DNA of 64,000 nucleotides, taken from Sphingomonas bisphenolicum. GTDB taxonomy: Bacteria; Pseudomonadota; Alphaproteobacteria; Sphingomonadales; Sphingomonadaceae. Of the stretch, positions 30,624-39,111 are shown one piece after another (position 1 is the first letter of the stretch; each line of letters opens with the position of its first letter). The stretch is from positions 1,767,501 to 1,831,500 of the forward strand of contig NZ_AP018817.1 in the NCBI RefSeq assembly GCF_024349785.1, in the 5' to 3' direction. A program made the position numbers and the translations under genes. The notes under the pieces were generated by a model. The model did not search any database. It was not told the DNA's origin and saw only the letters and a program-made list of their open reading frames with translations.

Positions 30624-31592
30624 TCAGCGCAGGCGCGTTTGTGCTGCGGCCAGCCGGCGCATCATCCGCAAATCCCGATCCGACAGCGCCAGCGCGGTGT
30701 CGGTCCAGGTTTCGACGATATCGACCAATTCCTCCAGCGTCATCGGGTTGACCCGGCGGCCGGCCCGGTTGATGCCGACATAGCCGGCATGATGGGCGCT
30801 ATGGTCCTTGATCCACTGGGCCGTCGCCGCTTCGCCTTCGCCGGTATCGACCACCTGCGTCACGATGCCCATCTCGCACATTTCGTCGGCGGTATAGATA
30901 TGGCCCTCGGTCAGCATCTGCCGCGCCAGCACCGGGCCAACCCGGCGTGAGAGAATCGAATAGGCGCCCATGCCCGGAAACAGGCCGAACAACACTTCGG
31001 GCAGGCCGAAGCGCGCCTGCCGTTCGGCGATGATGACGTCGAAGCACATCAGCGCTTCCAGCCCGCCGCCCAGCGCATCGCCCTGGGCTAGGCCGATATT
31101 GATGACGTTCATGTCGTTGCAATGCCAGATGCGGTCGACGATCTCGCAACAGGCGACGCCATATTTCAGCAATGTGTCGCGATCGCGCCGCTGGATGCAT
31201 TCGGCGAACATTTCCAGGTCGCCGCCCAGGTTGAAGACGCCGGGAAAGCGCGATCCGAGCACCATGAATTTGAGCGGGCCGTCCCGGCCGCTGCCGTCCG
31301 CGCCGCCAAATACCCGGCGGCTTTCGCGCTGCCAGGCCATGGTGTCGCGAATCAGGCCCATATTGCTGTTGGGGCGTTCGAGTGGCGTCATGAACGCCCA
31401 GAGCGTCGCGAGATCCGTATCCCAGCGCACGTCGATCTGCCCCAGATCGAACAGCGTGGACTGGCGGAATGCGGCGTCGAGCGGACTTTCCGTAGAGGCG
31501 AGCGGCGGATGGTCGCCGCTGTCTGAAACATAGTCCTCAGAGGCGTGTTCAGCCTCGTCTCTGGTTGGATTAAACCGTCCTGAATCAATCAT
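30624..31592 (-). CDS. RpfF-like DSF synthase (crotonase superfamily)
   Basis: The 322-residue crotonase-fold protein matches RpfF, which makes cis-2-unsaturated fatty acid signals (DSF) from acyl-ACP. GVFNLGGDL, QGDALGGGLEAL and FGLPEVLFGLFPGMGAYS are the family hallmarks. Glu179 and Glu199 sit 20 residues apart in the same motifs as the catalytic Glu141 and Glu161 of Xanthomonas RpfF. The start at 31592 follows GGGG; ATG 31649 would add 19 residues. It converges on a GGDEF-EAL gene, which fits DSF to c-di-GMP signalling, but no RpfC/RpfG pair is in the window. Confidence 0.82.
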   Translation of the reverse strand: MIDSGRFNPTRDEAEHASEDYVSDSGDHPPLASTESPLDAAFRQSTLFDLGQIDVRWDTDLATLWAFMTPLERPNSNMGLIRDTMAWQRESRRVFGGADGSGRDGPLKFMVLGSRFPGVFNLGGDLEMFAECIQRRDRDTLLKYGVACCEIVDRIWHCNDMNVINIGLAQGDALGGGLEALMCFDVIIAERQARFGLPEVLFGLFPGMGAYSILSRRVGPVLARQMLTEGHIYTADEMCEMGIVTQVVDTGEGEAATAQWIKDHSAHHAGYVGINRAGRRVNPMTLEELVDIVETWTDTALALSDRDLRMMRRLAAAQTRLR

Positions 31593-31830
31593 CTGCGACC
31601 CCGTTTTTCTATATTGAATGAAAAGATCAGGCTGGACCGCAACATGCATTCAACCGCCTTATGATTGACAGGGCATTAACCATTTTTATCCGCAACTGTT
31701 GCAAGGAGGTCGCCCCAAATCCCCCCGAACTGGATCGGATGTGGCGCAATTGCCACAGAAGGCCCTCTTGAACATATGTAAGATTTCACGGTCAGGGCTT
31801 TGTTAACCTTTATTAATTACCCCGGCAGCC
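31593..31830. other. AT-richer spacer upstream of the RpfF-like gene
   Basis: The 238 bases contain runs such as TTAACCATTTTTATCC and TTTGTTAACCTTTATTAATTA and should hold the minus-strand promoter of the RpfF-like gene. I could not define a clear -35/-10 pair. No gene is seen here. Confidence 0.4.
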
Positions 31831-32010
31831 ATGAACCAGCCGCCCCCCCAGACCCCATGCGTTACCCTGGCACTGCATGATCGGGACGGTACGCCATGGC
31901 CTTTGCGCCTGTCGGCGGACTGCCTGCGTTTCATCGGCCCCTATCGCCGTGTAGAAGGCTTCAACATCGACGCGATGGCGCTGTTCGACGGGGTTCGCAA
32001 GGCGGGCTGA
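31831..32010 (+). CDS. Possible 59-residue conserved-looking protein
   Basis: A complete ATG-to-TGA frame encodes 59 residues with a balanced composition (VTLALHDRDGTPWPL, then LRFIGPYRRVEGFNIDAM). It has GC-ending codons like neighbouring genes. The ribosome binding site is weak. I do not recognise the family. It lies between the RpfF-like gene and tgt on the plus strand. Confidence 0.4.
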   Translation: MNQPPPQTPCVTLALHDRDGTPWPLRLSADCLRFIGPYRRVEGFNIDAMALFDGVRKAG

Positions 32011-32079
32011 GCCGGCTCGACCGTCGATCCCGGCGCCAATCCCAGTGCCAATCTTGTGCGCGCGCCTGTTCGCTCGTAG

Positions 32080-33219
<1,140 letters not shown>

Positions 33220-33253
33220 GGTCAGTCAGGATATAGGGGGCAGGATATAGGGG

Positions 33254-34837
33254 TCAGGGGATGACGGTGATGGTGATGGCGTAGCTGCCCGCGTCGCCGT
33301 CATAATCCAGCGGCGCGCGCAACTGGCGCGACAGGCCGGTCAGGACGCGGCCATAGCGTTCGTTCAGATGGCCGGTCATCGCATCGGACGCCTTCAGGCC
33401 CGGCGATCCCACCATCAGCCGGGCGCGATCGTCGCGGTCCGGCTCTACCTGCACCGCGATCTGCATCGTGGCCTGGGGCGCGAGCATCATCGCCAGTTCG
33501 ACCAGTTCGGTCAGCAGGAAAGCGATCGGCACCGCCACATCCTGGCTGATGTGGAGATTGTCGCTGTCGATCTGGATCGCGAAGCGGCGCGCGGCGGCAG
33601 GGGCGGTGCCGCGCAGGCTGGCCGACAATTCGCTGATGAGCGGGCGGACGCCAACGCCGCGATTTTCCTCCAGCTCTGCAAAATGATTGCGGTGGACGAC
33701 CGACAGCGCGTCGACCCGGCGCTGGATCGAGGCATAGGCCTCGACCGCTTCGGGATCATGGGCGGAGCGGGCGTGCAGGTTGATGAGGCTGGCGATGATC
33801 TGGAGGTTGTTCTTGACCCGGTGATGCACCTCGCGGGTCAGCTTGCGCTGGGTTTCCAGGCTTTCCGAAATCTCCGCTTCATGGGTGGCCACGTCCATGC
33901 TGATTTCATGGAAGGTCTCGCCCAGTGCGACGATCTCCAGCGCAGGGGTGCGCAAGCGCTGTAACGGTTGCAGCACTTCGCCGGGCTGATAATCGGCCAC
34001 GACCCGCCGCAACAGCACCAGCGGCCGGATGAGGAGGCGGTTGACCACGAACCAGCCGATCGCGGCCGCGGCGAACCACATGACCAGCGGCAGGAACAGC
34101 GACAGCATCCGCGCCAGGGTCGCGGGCGGTTCGCGCACGGTCATGGTCAGCAATATGTCGGGCGGGTCGAGACGGGCGGACAGGCTGTTGCTATGGCCGC
34201 TGATGCTCGCGCCGGGACGGCTGACGATCAGTTGCCTGTCGCCCTGACGCAGGCTGAGCTGGCGATTTTGCAGTGCGGTGGCGGGGTCGGCGATGCTTTC
34301 GAGATGCCCACGCGAATAATAGGACAATGCGACCAGCCGCCCGTTGCCGCTGCGCACCCGGCTGAGCAGATGGGCCGGCAGCAACTGCGCCATCGGCCGG
34401 GCGAAACGATCCGCGGGCGCGACGCCCGCCGGTTCGGGTTCGGGCGAACTGCACAGGCGATTGCCCGCGCGGTCGTAAATGTAGAAATGCCCCCCTTCGG
34501 CGTCGTGCGACGTCAGGAAGAAGGCGAGCCGCCGGCACATGCCCTTGTCGGCGGCGTTGTTGGCCAGCGCATTGACGACCAGTTCGAGCGCCGTGCGGTC
34601 CGACTGCAGGTCCGCTGTCAGCTTGCGCGCGCTTTGCGTGACCGCCACGCGCAGCAGCGCTTCCTTTTCAAGGTCGGCGGTTCGGATCGCCTGGAGCGAC
34701 GCGACGAGCGCGATCAGCCCCAGCGGCAACAAAGCCAGGGTCAGGATGAGGAACATCTTGACCCCGGTCGAGCGGAAAAAATGCAGCAATGGCTCGACCA
34801 TGGAGCGGGCTGCCGGAGGAAGGCTGCCCCCGATCAT
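33254..34837 (-). CDS. HisKA_2 histidine kinase-like protein with degenerate ATPase domain, probable PhyP-type regulator
   Basis: The 527-residue product has a signal/membrane helix near residues 28-50, a periplasmic sensor region, a second helix and HAMP-like segment (about 245-320), then a HisKA_2 domain with the acceptor in EVHHRVKNNLQIIASL (His 338/339). The C-terminal ATPase domain is altered: the N-box reads LLTELVELAM with no Asn, and the G1 box reads VGSPGLK without the DxGxG Asp. It lies eight bases downstream of nepR. A kinase-dead partner acting as phosphatase or scaffold on PhyR, like Sphingomonas PhyP, is inferred. Confidence 0.82.
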   Translation of the reverse strand: MIGGSLPPAARSMVEPLLHFFRSTGVKMFLILTLALLPLGLIALVASLQAIRTADLEKEALLRVAVTQSARKLTADLQSDRTALELVVNALANNAADKGMCRRLAFFLTSHDAEGGHFYIYDRAGNRLCSSPEPEPAGVAPADRFARPMAQLLPAHLLSRVRSGNGRLVALSYYSRGHLESIADPATALQNRQLSLRQGDRQLIVSRPGASISGHSNSLSARLDPPDILLTMTVREPPATLARMLSLFLPLVMWFAAAAIGWFVVNRLLIRPLVLLRRVVADYQPGEVLQPLQRLRTPALEIVALGETFHEISMDVATHEAEISESLETQRKLTREVHHRVKNNLQIIASLINLHARSAHDPEAVEAYASIQRRVDALSVVHRNHFAELEENRGVGVRPLISELSASLRGTAPAAARRFAIQIDSDNLHISQDVAVPIAFLLTELVELAMMLAPQATMQIAVQVEPDRDDRARLMVGSPGLKASDAMTGHLNERYGRVLTGLSRQLRAPLDYDGDAGSYAITITVIP

Positions 34838-34844
34838 CTGTGTA

Positions 34845-35042
34845 TCAGTCCAGTTTGCTCAACAGGTCCAGCATTTCGGACGGGATATCCTCATCGACGG
34901 CGCGCTGATACACGGTGCGCAAAACCTGCGACACGTGTGCGTCCTCCTTGCCGGTGGCGGCGGGACGCTTGCGCTGGGCGGCGGAGCCCTTCACCTGAGC
35001 TTTCCGGGTTGCGACGTCGGCATTCTTGTCGTCATCGGCCAC
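34845..35042 (-). CDS. nepR: Anti-sigma factor NepR
   Basis: NepR binds and inhibits the sigma factor EcfG until phosphorylated PhyR titrates it. The signature at the C-terminus, VLRTVYQRAVDEDIPSEMLDLLSKLD given here as LRTVYQRAVDEDIPSEMLD, is intact. The GTG at 35042 is preferred because GGAGCGGGGC precedes it (65 residues); an ATG at 35099 would give 84 residues but has no good ribosome binding site. It is divergent from phyR and upstream of the kinase-like gene on the same strand. Confidence 0.9.
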   Translation of the reverse strand: MADDDKNADVATRKAQVKGSAAQRKRPAATGKEDAHVSQVLRTVYQRAVDEDIPSEMLDLLSKLD

Positions 35043-35375
35043 GCCCCGCTCCGTCGTTGAAGAAACCAAAATCAGCCCCTCTAAAGCAATTCCCGCCATG
35101 CCGGCGCGCCCGTTTCGCGGGTTTGCGTCATGACGTCAATTCGCACAACTGTGCAATCCATAGGAAATTCACGATATCGTCGAAAAAACCATATGGGTGC
35201 GAAACAAATCCGGTTGTTGATGGTTCCGCCCCTCGAAGCATTTTTTACGCTGCGCAACTTTGCGCAGCTGTGGGGCGGCGGGGGGTTGTCATCATGACAT
35301 GGACATTCCATCCTTCGCAGACGGTCCCATGCTTCGGGACAATGTGGCCCTGACGGGCAGGGAGAAGACTTGACG
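35043..35375. other. nepR-phyR divergent intergenic region with palindromes
   Basis: The region holds a perfect 9-bp inverted repeat (GCTGCGCAA, CT, TTGCGCAGC at 35249-35268), a shorter one (GCACA, AC, TGTGC at 35143-35154) and TGACGTCA. Candidate EcfG promoter on the minus strand is listed separately. No gene is seen. It should hold promoters for both strands; the phyR promoter was not recognised. Confidence 0.5.
35203..35227 (-). promoter_or_regulatory. Candidate EcfG promoter for nepR
   Basis: On the minus strand GGAAC (with C following, GGAACC) is separated by 16 bases from TGTT; the consensus -10 is CGTT, so one base differs. It points to nepR and the kinase-like gene, which fits feedback control of the general stress response. 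Confidence 0.5.
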
Positions 35376-36167
35376 ATGTCGCTTGGACAGCAACTGCACC
35401 CCCACCTTCCGTTCCTGCGGCGCTATGCGCGGGCGCTGACCGGCAGCCAGAATCATGGCGACGCCTATGTCCGCGCAGCGTTGGAAGCGATCGTCGCCGC
35501 GCCGGAAGAATTTCCCAGCGACGTGGACCCGCGGCTTGGCCTCTACAAGACGTTTCAGGCGATCTGGTCGTCGGCGCATCTCGAAGACCTGCCGGTTTCG
35601 GCCGGTGGCGGTCGCGAAGCGGTTGCGCAGGCGCGCCTTGCGCGGCTGACGCCATTGCCGCGCCAGGCGCTGCTGCTGACCGCGCTGGAAGGCTTTACGG
35701 TCGATGACGTATCCTATCTGATCGACATGGACAGCAGCGACGTGGAGGCGCTGGTCGAAGAAGCGCTGGGCGAGATCGAGGCGCAAACCCGCGCCAAGGT
35801 GCTGATCATCGAGGATGAGCCGATCATCGCGATGGATATCGAGACCATCGTGCGCGACCTGGGCCATGACGTCACCGCCATCGCCGTCACGGCCGAAGAT
35901 GCGGTGCGCGAAGCGTTGGCCGACCGGCCCGGCCTGGTGCTGGCCGACATCCAACTGGCCGACGACAGCAGCGGCATCGACGCGGTGAAGGACATTCTGG
36001 CCGAATTTTCGGTGCCGGTGATCTTCATCACCGCTTTCCCGGAACGGCTGTTGACCGGCGAGCGGCCCGAACCCACCTTCCTCATCACCAAGCCGTTCCA
36101 GCGTTCGACGGTCAAGGCGGCGATATCGCAGGCCCTGTTCTTCGACGAAGCCACCGCCCCGGCCTGA
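35376..36167 (+). CDS. phyR: Anti-anti-sigma response regulator PhyR
   Basis: PhyR (263 residues) has an N-terminal sigma-factor mimic domain (about 1-130; LPFLRRYARALTGSQ, then LTALEGFTVDDVSYLIDMD) and a C-terminal receiver domain (about 135-255; KVLIIEDEPIIAMDIETIV, phospho-acceptor in VLADIQLADD, Lys in LITKPF). When phosphorylated it captures NepR and frees EcfG. ATG 35376 gives the usual start MSLGQQL; TTG 35370 is better spaced from GGAG and adds two residues. Divergent from nepR. Confidence 0.96.
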   Translation: MSLGQQLHPHLPFLRRYARALTGSQNHGDAYVRAALEAIVAAPEEFPSDVDPRLGLYKTFQAIWSSAHLEDLPVSAGGGREAVAQARLARLTPLPRQALLLTALEGFTVDDVSYLIDMDSSDVEALVEEALGEIEAQTRAKVLIIEDEPIIAMDIETIVRDLGHDVTAIAVTAEDAVREALADRPGLVLADIQLADDSSGIDAVKDILAEFSVPVIFITAFPERLLTGERPEPTFLITKPFQRSTVKAAISQALFFDEATAPA

Positions 36168-36197
36168 GCGTCGTCGGCATAAGAGCCAGAAAGTCAC

Positions 36198-36222
36198 GGA
36201 ACCCCGATCGGAGCGCTGCGTT
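36198..36222 (+). promoter_or_regulatory. EcfG (general stress sigma factor) promoter
   Basis: GGAAC, 16 bases, CGTT: an exact match to the alphaproteobacterial EcfG consensus. It lies 29 bases before a 43-residue membrane protein gene and upstream of ecfG, so it predicts positive autoregulation. Confidence 0.9.
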
Positions 36223-36251
36223 AATGATGCGTAACGATCGGGAGATTCGTC

Positions 36252-36383
36252 ATGGTCGAGCAGGAACAGCACATCGCCACCGATGATGCGCGCGCAGGGG
36301 CCACGCCCCATGTGGTGCGGTACGTGCTCGGCATATCGCTGGCTCTGGCCGTCATCGCCATGTTGCTGGTGATCTGGCGCTAG
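36252..36383 (+). CDS. 43-residue membrane protein in the general stress response locus
   Basis: ATG 36252 follows GGGAG and opens a 43-codon frame with a polar N-terminus (VEQEQHIATDDARAG) and one C-terminal transmembrane helix (about residues 24-42; VLGISLALAVIAMLLVIW). It is directly below an exact EcfG promoter and between phyR and ecfG. The size escapes most gene finders. Its role is unknown; candidates are a membrane stress effector or a small regulator of the sensor kinases. Confidence 0.78.
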   Translation: MVEQEQHIATDDARAGATPHVVRYVLGISLALAVIAMLLVIWR

Positions 36384-36439
36384 GGCGAGATGCGGGAAGT
36401 TGGTCGTTGCAGTGATCGGTTTTGGGTACGGATGTTCAT

Positions 36440-37144
36440 ATGGCTTTGACGACGTCGGTTCATGCGGCGAGTGCAGATTCTGGCACGGGGGTTGTTCCCA
36501 TGGATGAGGACGTTGGCGAAATCGGCGGGATCGAGGAGCGCGCTGCGCTGTCCGACACGGATTTCAAGCGCGAACTTGCTGCCGTCATTCCGCATCTTCG
36601 CGCCTTTGGCCGGTCGCTTTCGGGCAATCGCGATCTTGCCGATGACTTGGTGCAGGAAACCCTGCTGAAGGCTTGGGCGGCGCGCAATCGCTTCCAGGCC
36701 GGCACCAACATGCGCGCCTGGACATTTATCATCCTGCGCAACCATTATCTCTCGCAGATGCGCCGCTCGCGCTTCCGTGGCGACTGGGACGACCTGACCG
36801 CGGATCGCATTCTGGCGGCACCGGCCGGGCAGGACAAGCATGTCGAACTGTCCGACATGCAGCGTGCCCTGCTGCAACTGCCCCAGCCCCAGCGCGAGGC
36901 GCTGATCCTGGTGGGGGCGGGCGGCTTCGCCTATGAGGAGGCCGCCGAAATTTGCGGCGTGGCGGTCGGCACGATCAAGAGTCGGGTGGCGCGCGGCCGC
37001 GCGGCGCTGGAACAGATATTGGAAAGCGGCGACCTGCCGTCGCGCCGTACCCAGGAAACGACCGAAACCGCGGTGCTGGACGAGATCATGGAAGATGTCG
37101 ATCGCCTCAGCCGGGGCCGTCCCACCCATGACGAGCATAAATAA
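36440..37144 (+). CDS. ecfG: ECF sigma factor EcfG (general stress response)
   Basis: EcfG (234 residues) directs RNA polymerase to general stress genes. Region sigma2 shows LRAFGRSLSGNRDLADDLVQ and RAWTFIILRNHYLSQMRR; sigma4 shows LPQPQREALILVGAGGFAYEE and GVAVGTIKSRVARGRAAL. An N-terminal extension of about 40 residues is rich in Ser/Thr and acidic residues. ATG 36440 is used, with ATG 36500 (GGGGG upstream) as an alternative. It is freed from NepR by PhyR. Confidence 0.95.
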   Translation: MALTTSVHAASADSGTGVVPMDEDVGEIGGIEERAALSDTDFKRELAAVIPHLRAFGRSLSGNRDLADDLVQETLLKAWAARNRFQAGTNMRAWTFIILRNHYLSQMRRSRFRGDWDDLTADRILAAPAGQDKHVELSDMQRALLQLPQPQREALILVGAGGFAYEEAAEICGVAVGTIKSRVARGRAALEQILESGDLPSRRTQETTETAVLDEIMEDVDRLSRGRPTHDEHK

Positions 37145-37146
37145 CA

Positions 37147-37172
37147 GGAACGTTTGCGTCACTATGTCCGTT
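37147..37172 (+). promoter_or_regulatory. EcfG promoter for the 87-residue membrane protein
   Basis: GGAAC, 17 bases, CGTT: exact consensus, two bases after the ecfG stop and 23 bases before the start codon of the next gene. Confidence 0.9.
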
Positions 37173-37195
37173 GTTGGGATATAAGGAGACGCATC

Positions 37196-37459
37196 ATGGG
37201 CGATATGCCCCCTGGGCGGGACGAGGACCGGCCGCATCATGTCTCGGTGGTCGAACGGTCGCGCGGCAGCGGCGTCGTGTTTGCGCTGGTCGCGCTGGCG
37301 CTGATCCTCGCAATCGGCTTTTTCTACATGACGAACGAGCGGCGTGGAGACCGACAGGCCGATAAGGTGACGGAGGCCGCCGGTTCGGTGGACGACGCTG
37401 CGCGGGTCGTTGGCGACGCCGCCAAGAATGCAGCCGACACTTTGCGAAACGGTAATTGA
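37196..37459 (+). CDS. 87-residue single-pass membrane protein, EcfG-dependent
   Basis: ATG 37196 follows AAGGAG and encodes 87 residues: a short polar N-terminus, one transmembrane helix (about 24-44; GVVFALVALALILAIGFFYM) and a hydrophilic helical tail with repeated DDAARVVGDAAKNAADTL heptad-like pattern. It lies directly under an exact EcfG promoter, so it should be a general stress protein. I do not recognise a named family. The Ala/Asp-rich tail suggests a coiled coil or lipid-surface helix. Confidence 0.85.
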   Translation: MGDMPPGRDEDRPHHVSVVERSRGSGVVFALVALALILAIGFFYMTNERRGDRQADKVTEAAGSVDDAARVVGDAAKNAADTLRNGN

Positions 37460-37636
37460 GCGTCGCCACGTGGCCGGACCGCCAGCGCGAAATGAGCTGT
37501 GGATCGATGCGTCGCGTATAATCGCTATGCCTGACAAGAGCTTGCCTCTGCGCCACGCGCGCTGATAGGCGAGGTCCGCGCGCGATTCAGCATTTATTTG
37601 CCATTTTCGGGCAGGGTGCGCGCACTGTCGGATTAT

Positions 37637-37653
37637 CTTACAGCCATTGTAAG
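37637..37653. promoter_or_regulatory. Perfect inverted repeat upstream of the sugar transferase operon
   Basis: CTTACA, GCCAT, TGTAAG: 6-bp arms with a 5-base spacer, 57 bases before the first gene of the exopolysaccharide/prs operon. It could be an operator, for example for PrsR or another regulator. The identity of the factor is not shown. Confidence 0.45.
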
Positions 37654-37709
37654 AAAATTCGATCCCGAAAAGGTGCGCCATCACGGCGTCCAGCAGGATA
37701 TGCGCGACG

Positions 37710-39098
37710 ATGATCAGGCTGTTCAAACATTATGTGCCGCATGCGGTGCTGTTGCTGGGCCTGCTCGATTTCGCGATGCTATTGTGCGCGGCCGAAGGGG
37801 GCTGGATATTGCGGGCACGCCAGATCGGCATGGATGTCGATCATGTCATGACGCGGATCGGGCCGTTGCTCAGCTTCGCGTTCGCGATCCAGACCGGCAT
37901 GATCGCCGTGGGCGTTTATGGCGTCGAAGCGCTGCAATCCATCCGTTTCGCCTTTGCGCGCCTGCTGGTGGCGGTATCGCTGGGCGTCATCTTCCTGTCG
38001 GTCCTCTACTTTCTGATGCCCGGCATGACGTTGTGGCGGTCCAATTCGCTCTACGCCATGGGGCTGGCCATGGGCCTGCTGGTGATGGTGCGGCTGCTGC
38101 TCGGCTCCATGCTGGGCGGCGAGGCGTTCAAGCGGCGGCTGGTCGTGCTGGGCGCGGGCAATCGCGCCAACCGGATCAAGGAACTGGAGCAGAAGCGCGG
38201 CGCCGGCTTTCTGGTCGTGGGCTTCATCGCCATGAACGACGGGCCGCAGGTGATCCCCGAAGCGATCAACCGCGACGCCGTGTTCAACCTTTCCGATTTC
38301 GTCGTGCGGCTGAACGCCAGCGAAGTGGTGCTGGCGCTGGAGGAACGGCGCAACGCCATCCCCATGTCCGACCTGTTGCGCATCAAGACAACCGGCGTCC
38401 ATGTCAACGATCTGTCGAGTTTCCTGGAGCGCGAGACGGGCCGCGTCGACCTGGCCAGCGTCAACCCGAGCTGGCTGATTTTTTCCGACGGCTTCTCCGC
38501 CGGCCGCCGCCTGTCCAGCATCGCCAAACGACTGTTCGACGTCATCGCCAGCCTGATCCTGCTGACGCTGACCGGCCCGATCATCCTGCTCGCCGCGATC
38601 CTGGTGAAGATGGACAGCAAGGGACCGGCTTTCTACCGCCAGCAGCGCGTGGGCCTGTTCGGTCAGGAGTTCTGGATCGTGAAACTGCGCACCATGCGGC
38701 TGGATGCGGAGGTCAACGGCCAGGCGGTTTGGGCGGAAAAGGACGATCCGCGCATCACGCGGCTCGGCTATTGGCTGCGCAAGCTGCGGATCGACGAACT
38801 GCCGCAGACCTGGACGGTGCTGAAGGGCGAGATGAGCTTCGTCGGCCCGCGTCCCGAACGGCGCCAGTTCGTCGAGGATCTGGAGCAGCATCTGCGCTAT
38901 TATGCCGAACGGCATATGGTGAAGCCCGGCATCACCGGCTGGGCGCAGATCAACTATCCCTATGGCGCATCGATCGAGGACAGCCGGCACAAGCTGGAAT
39001 ATGATCTCTATTACGCCAAGAACTACACGCCCTTCCTGGACCTGCTGATCCTGATCCAGACCTTGCGGGTCGTGCTCTGGCCCGACGGCGCGCGCTGA
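37710..39098 (+). CDS. Polyisoprenyl-phosphate sugar transferase of the EPS/PEP-CTERM type
   Basis: The 462-residue protein starts exopolysaccharide repeat units by moving a sugar phosphate to a lipid carrier. About four membrane helices (residues 10-130) precede a Rossmann-like segment (LVVLGAGNRANRI) and a C-terminal bacterial sugar transferase domain (RLFDVIASLILLTLTGPII, then KLRTMRLDAE, RKLRIDELPQ and GEMSFVGPRPER). Start ATG 37710 overlaps a run of purines. It sits 13 bases before prsK, which ties it to the exosortase/PEP-CTERM-associated EpsB type. Confidence 0.88.
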   Translation: MIRLFKHYVPHAVLLLGLLDFAMLLCAAEGGWILRARQIGMDVDHVMTRIGPLLSFAFAIQTGMIAVGVYGVEALQSIRFAFARLLVAVSLGVIFLSVLYFLMPGMTLWRSNSLYAMGLAMGLLVMVRLLLGSMLGGEAFKRRLVVLGAGNRANRIKELEQKRGAGFLVVGFIAMNDGPQVIPEAINRDAVFNLSDFVVRLNASEVVLALEERRNAIPMSDLLRIKTTGVHVNDLSSFLERETGRVDLASVNPSWLIFSDGFSAGRRLSSIAKRLFDVIASLILLTLTGPIILLAAILVKMDSKGPAFYRQQRVGLFGQEFWIVKLRTMRLDAEVNGQAVWAEKDDPRITRLGYWLRKLRIDELPQTWTVLKGEMSFVGPRPERRQFVEDLEQHLRYYAERHMVKPGITGWAQINYPYGASIEDSRHKLEYDLYYAKNYTPFLDLLILIQTLRVVLWPDGAR

Positions 39099-39111
39099 GG
39101 CGATAGCGGGC

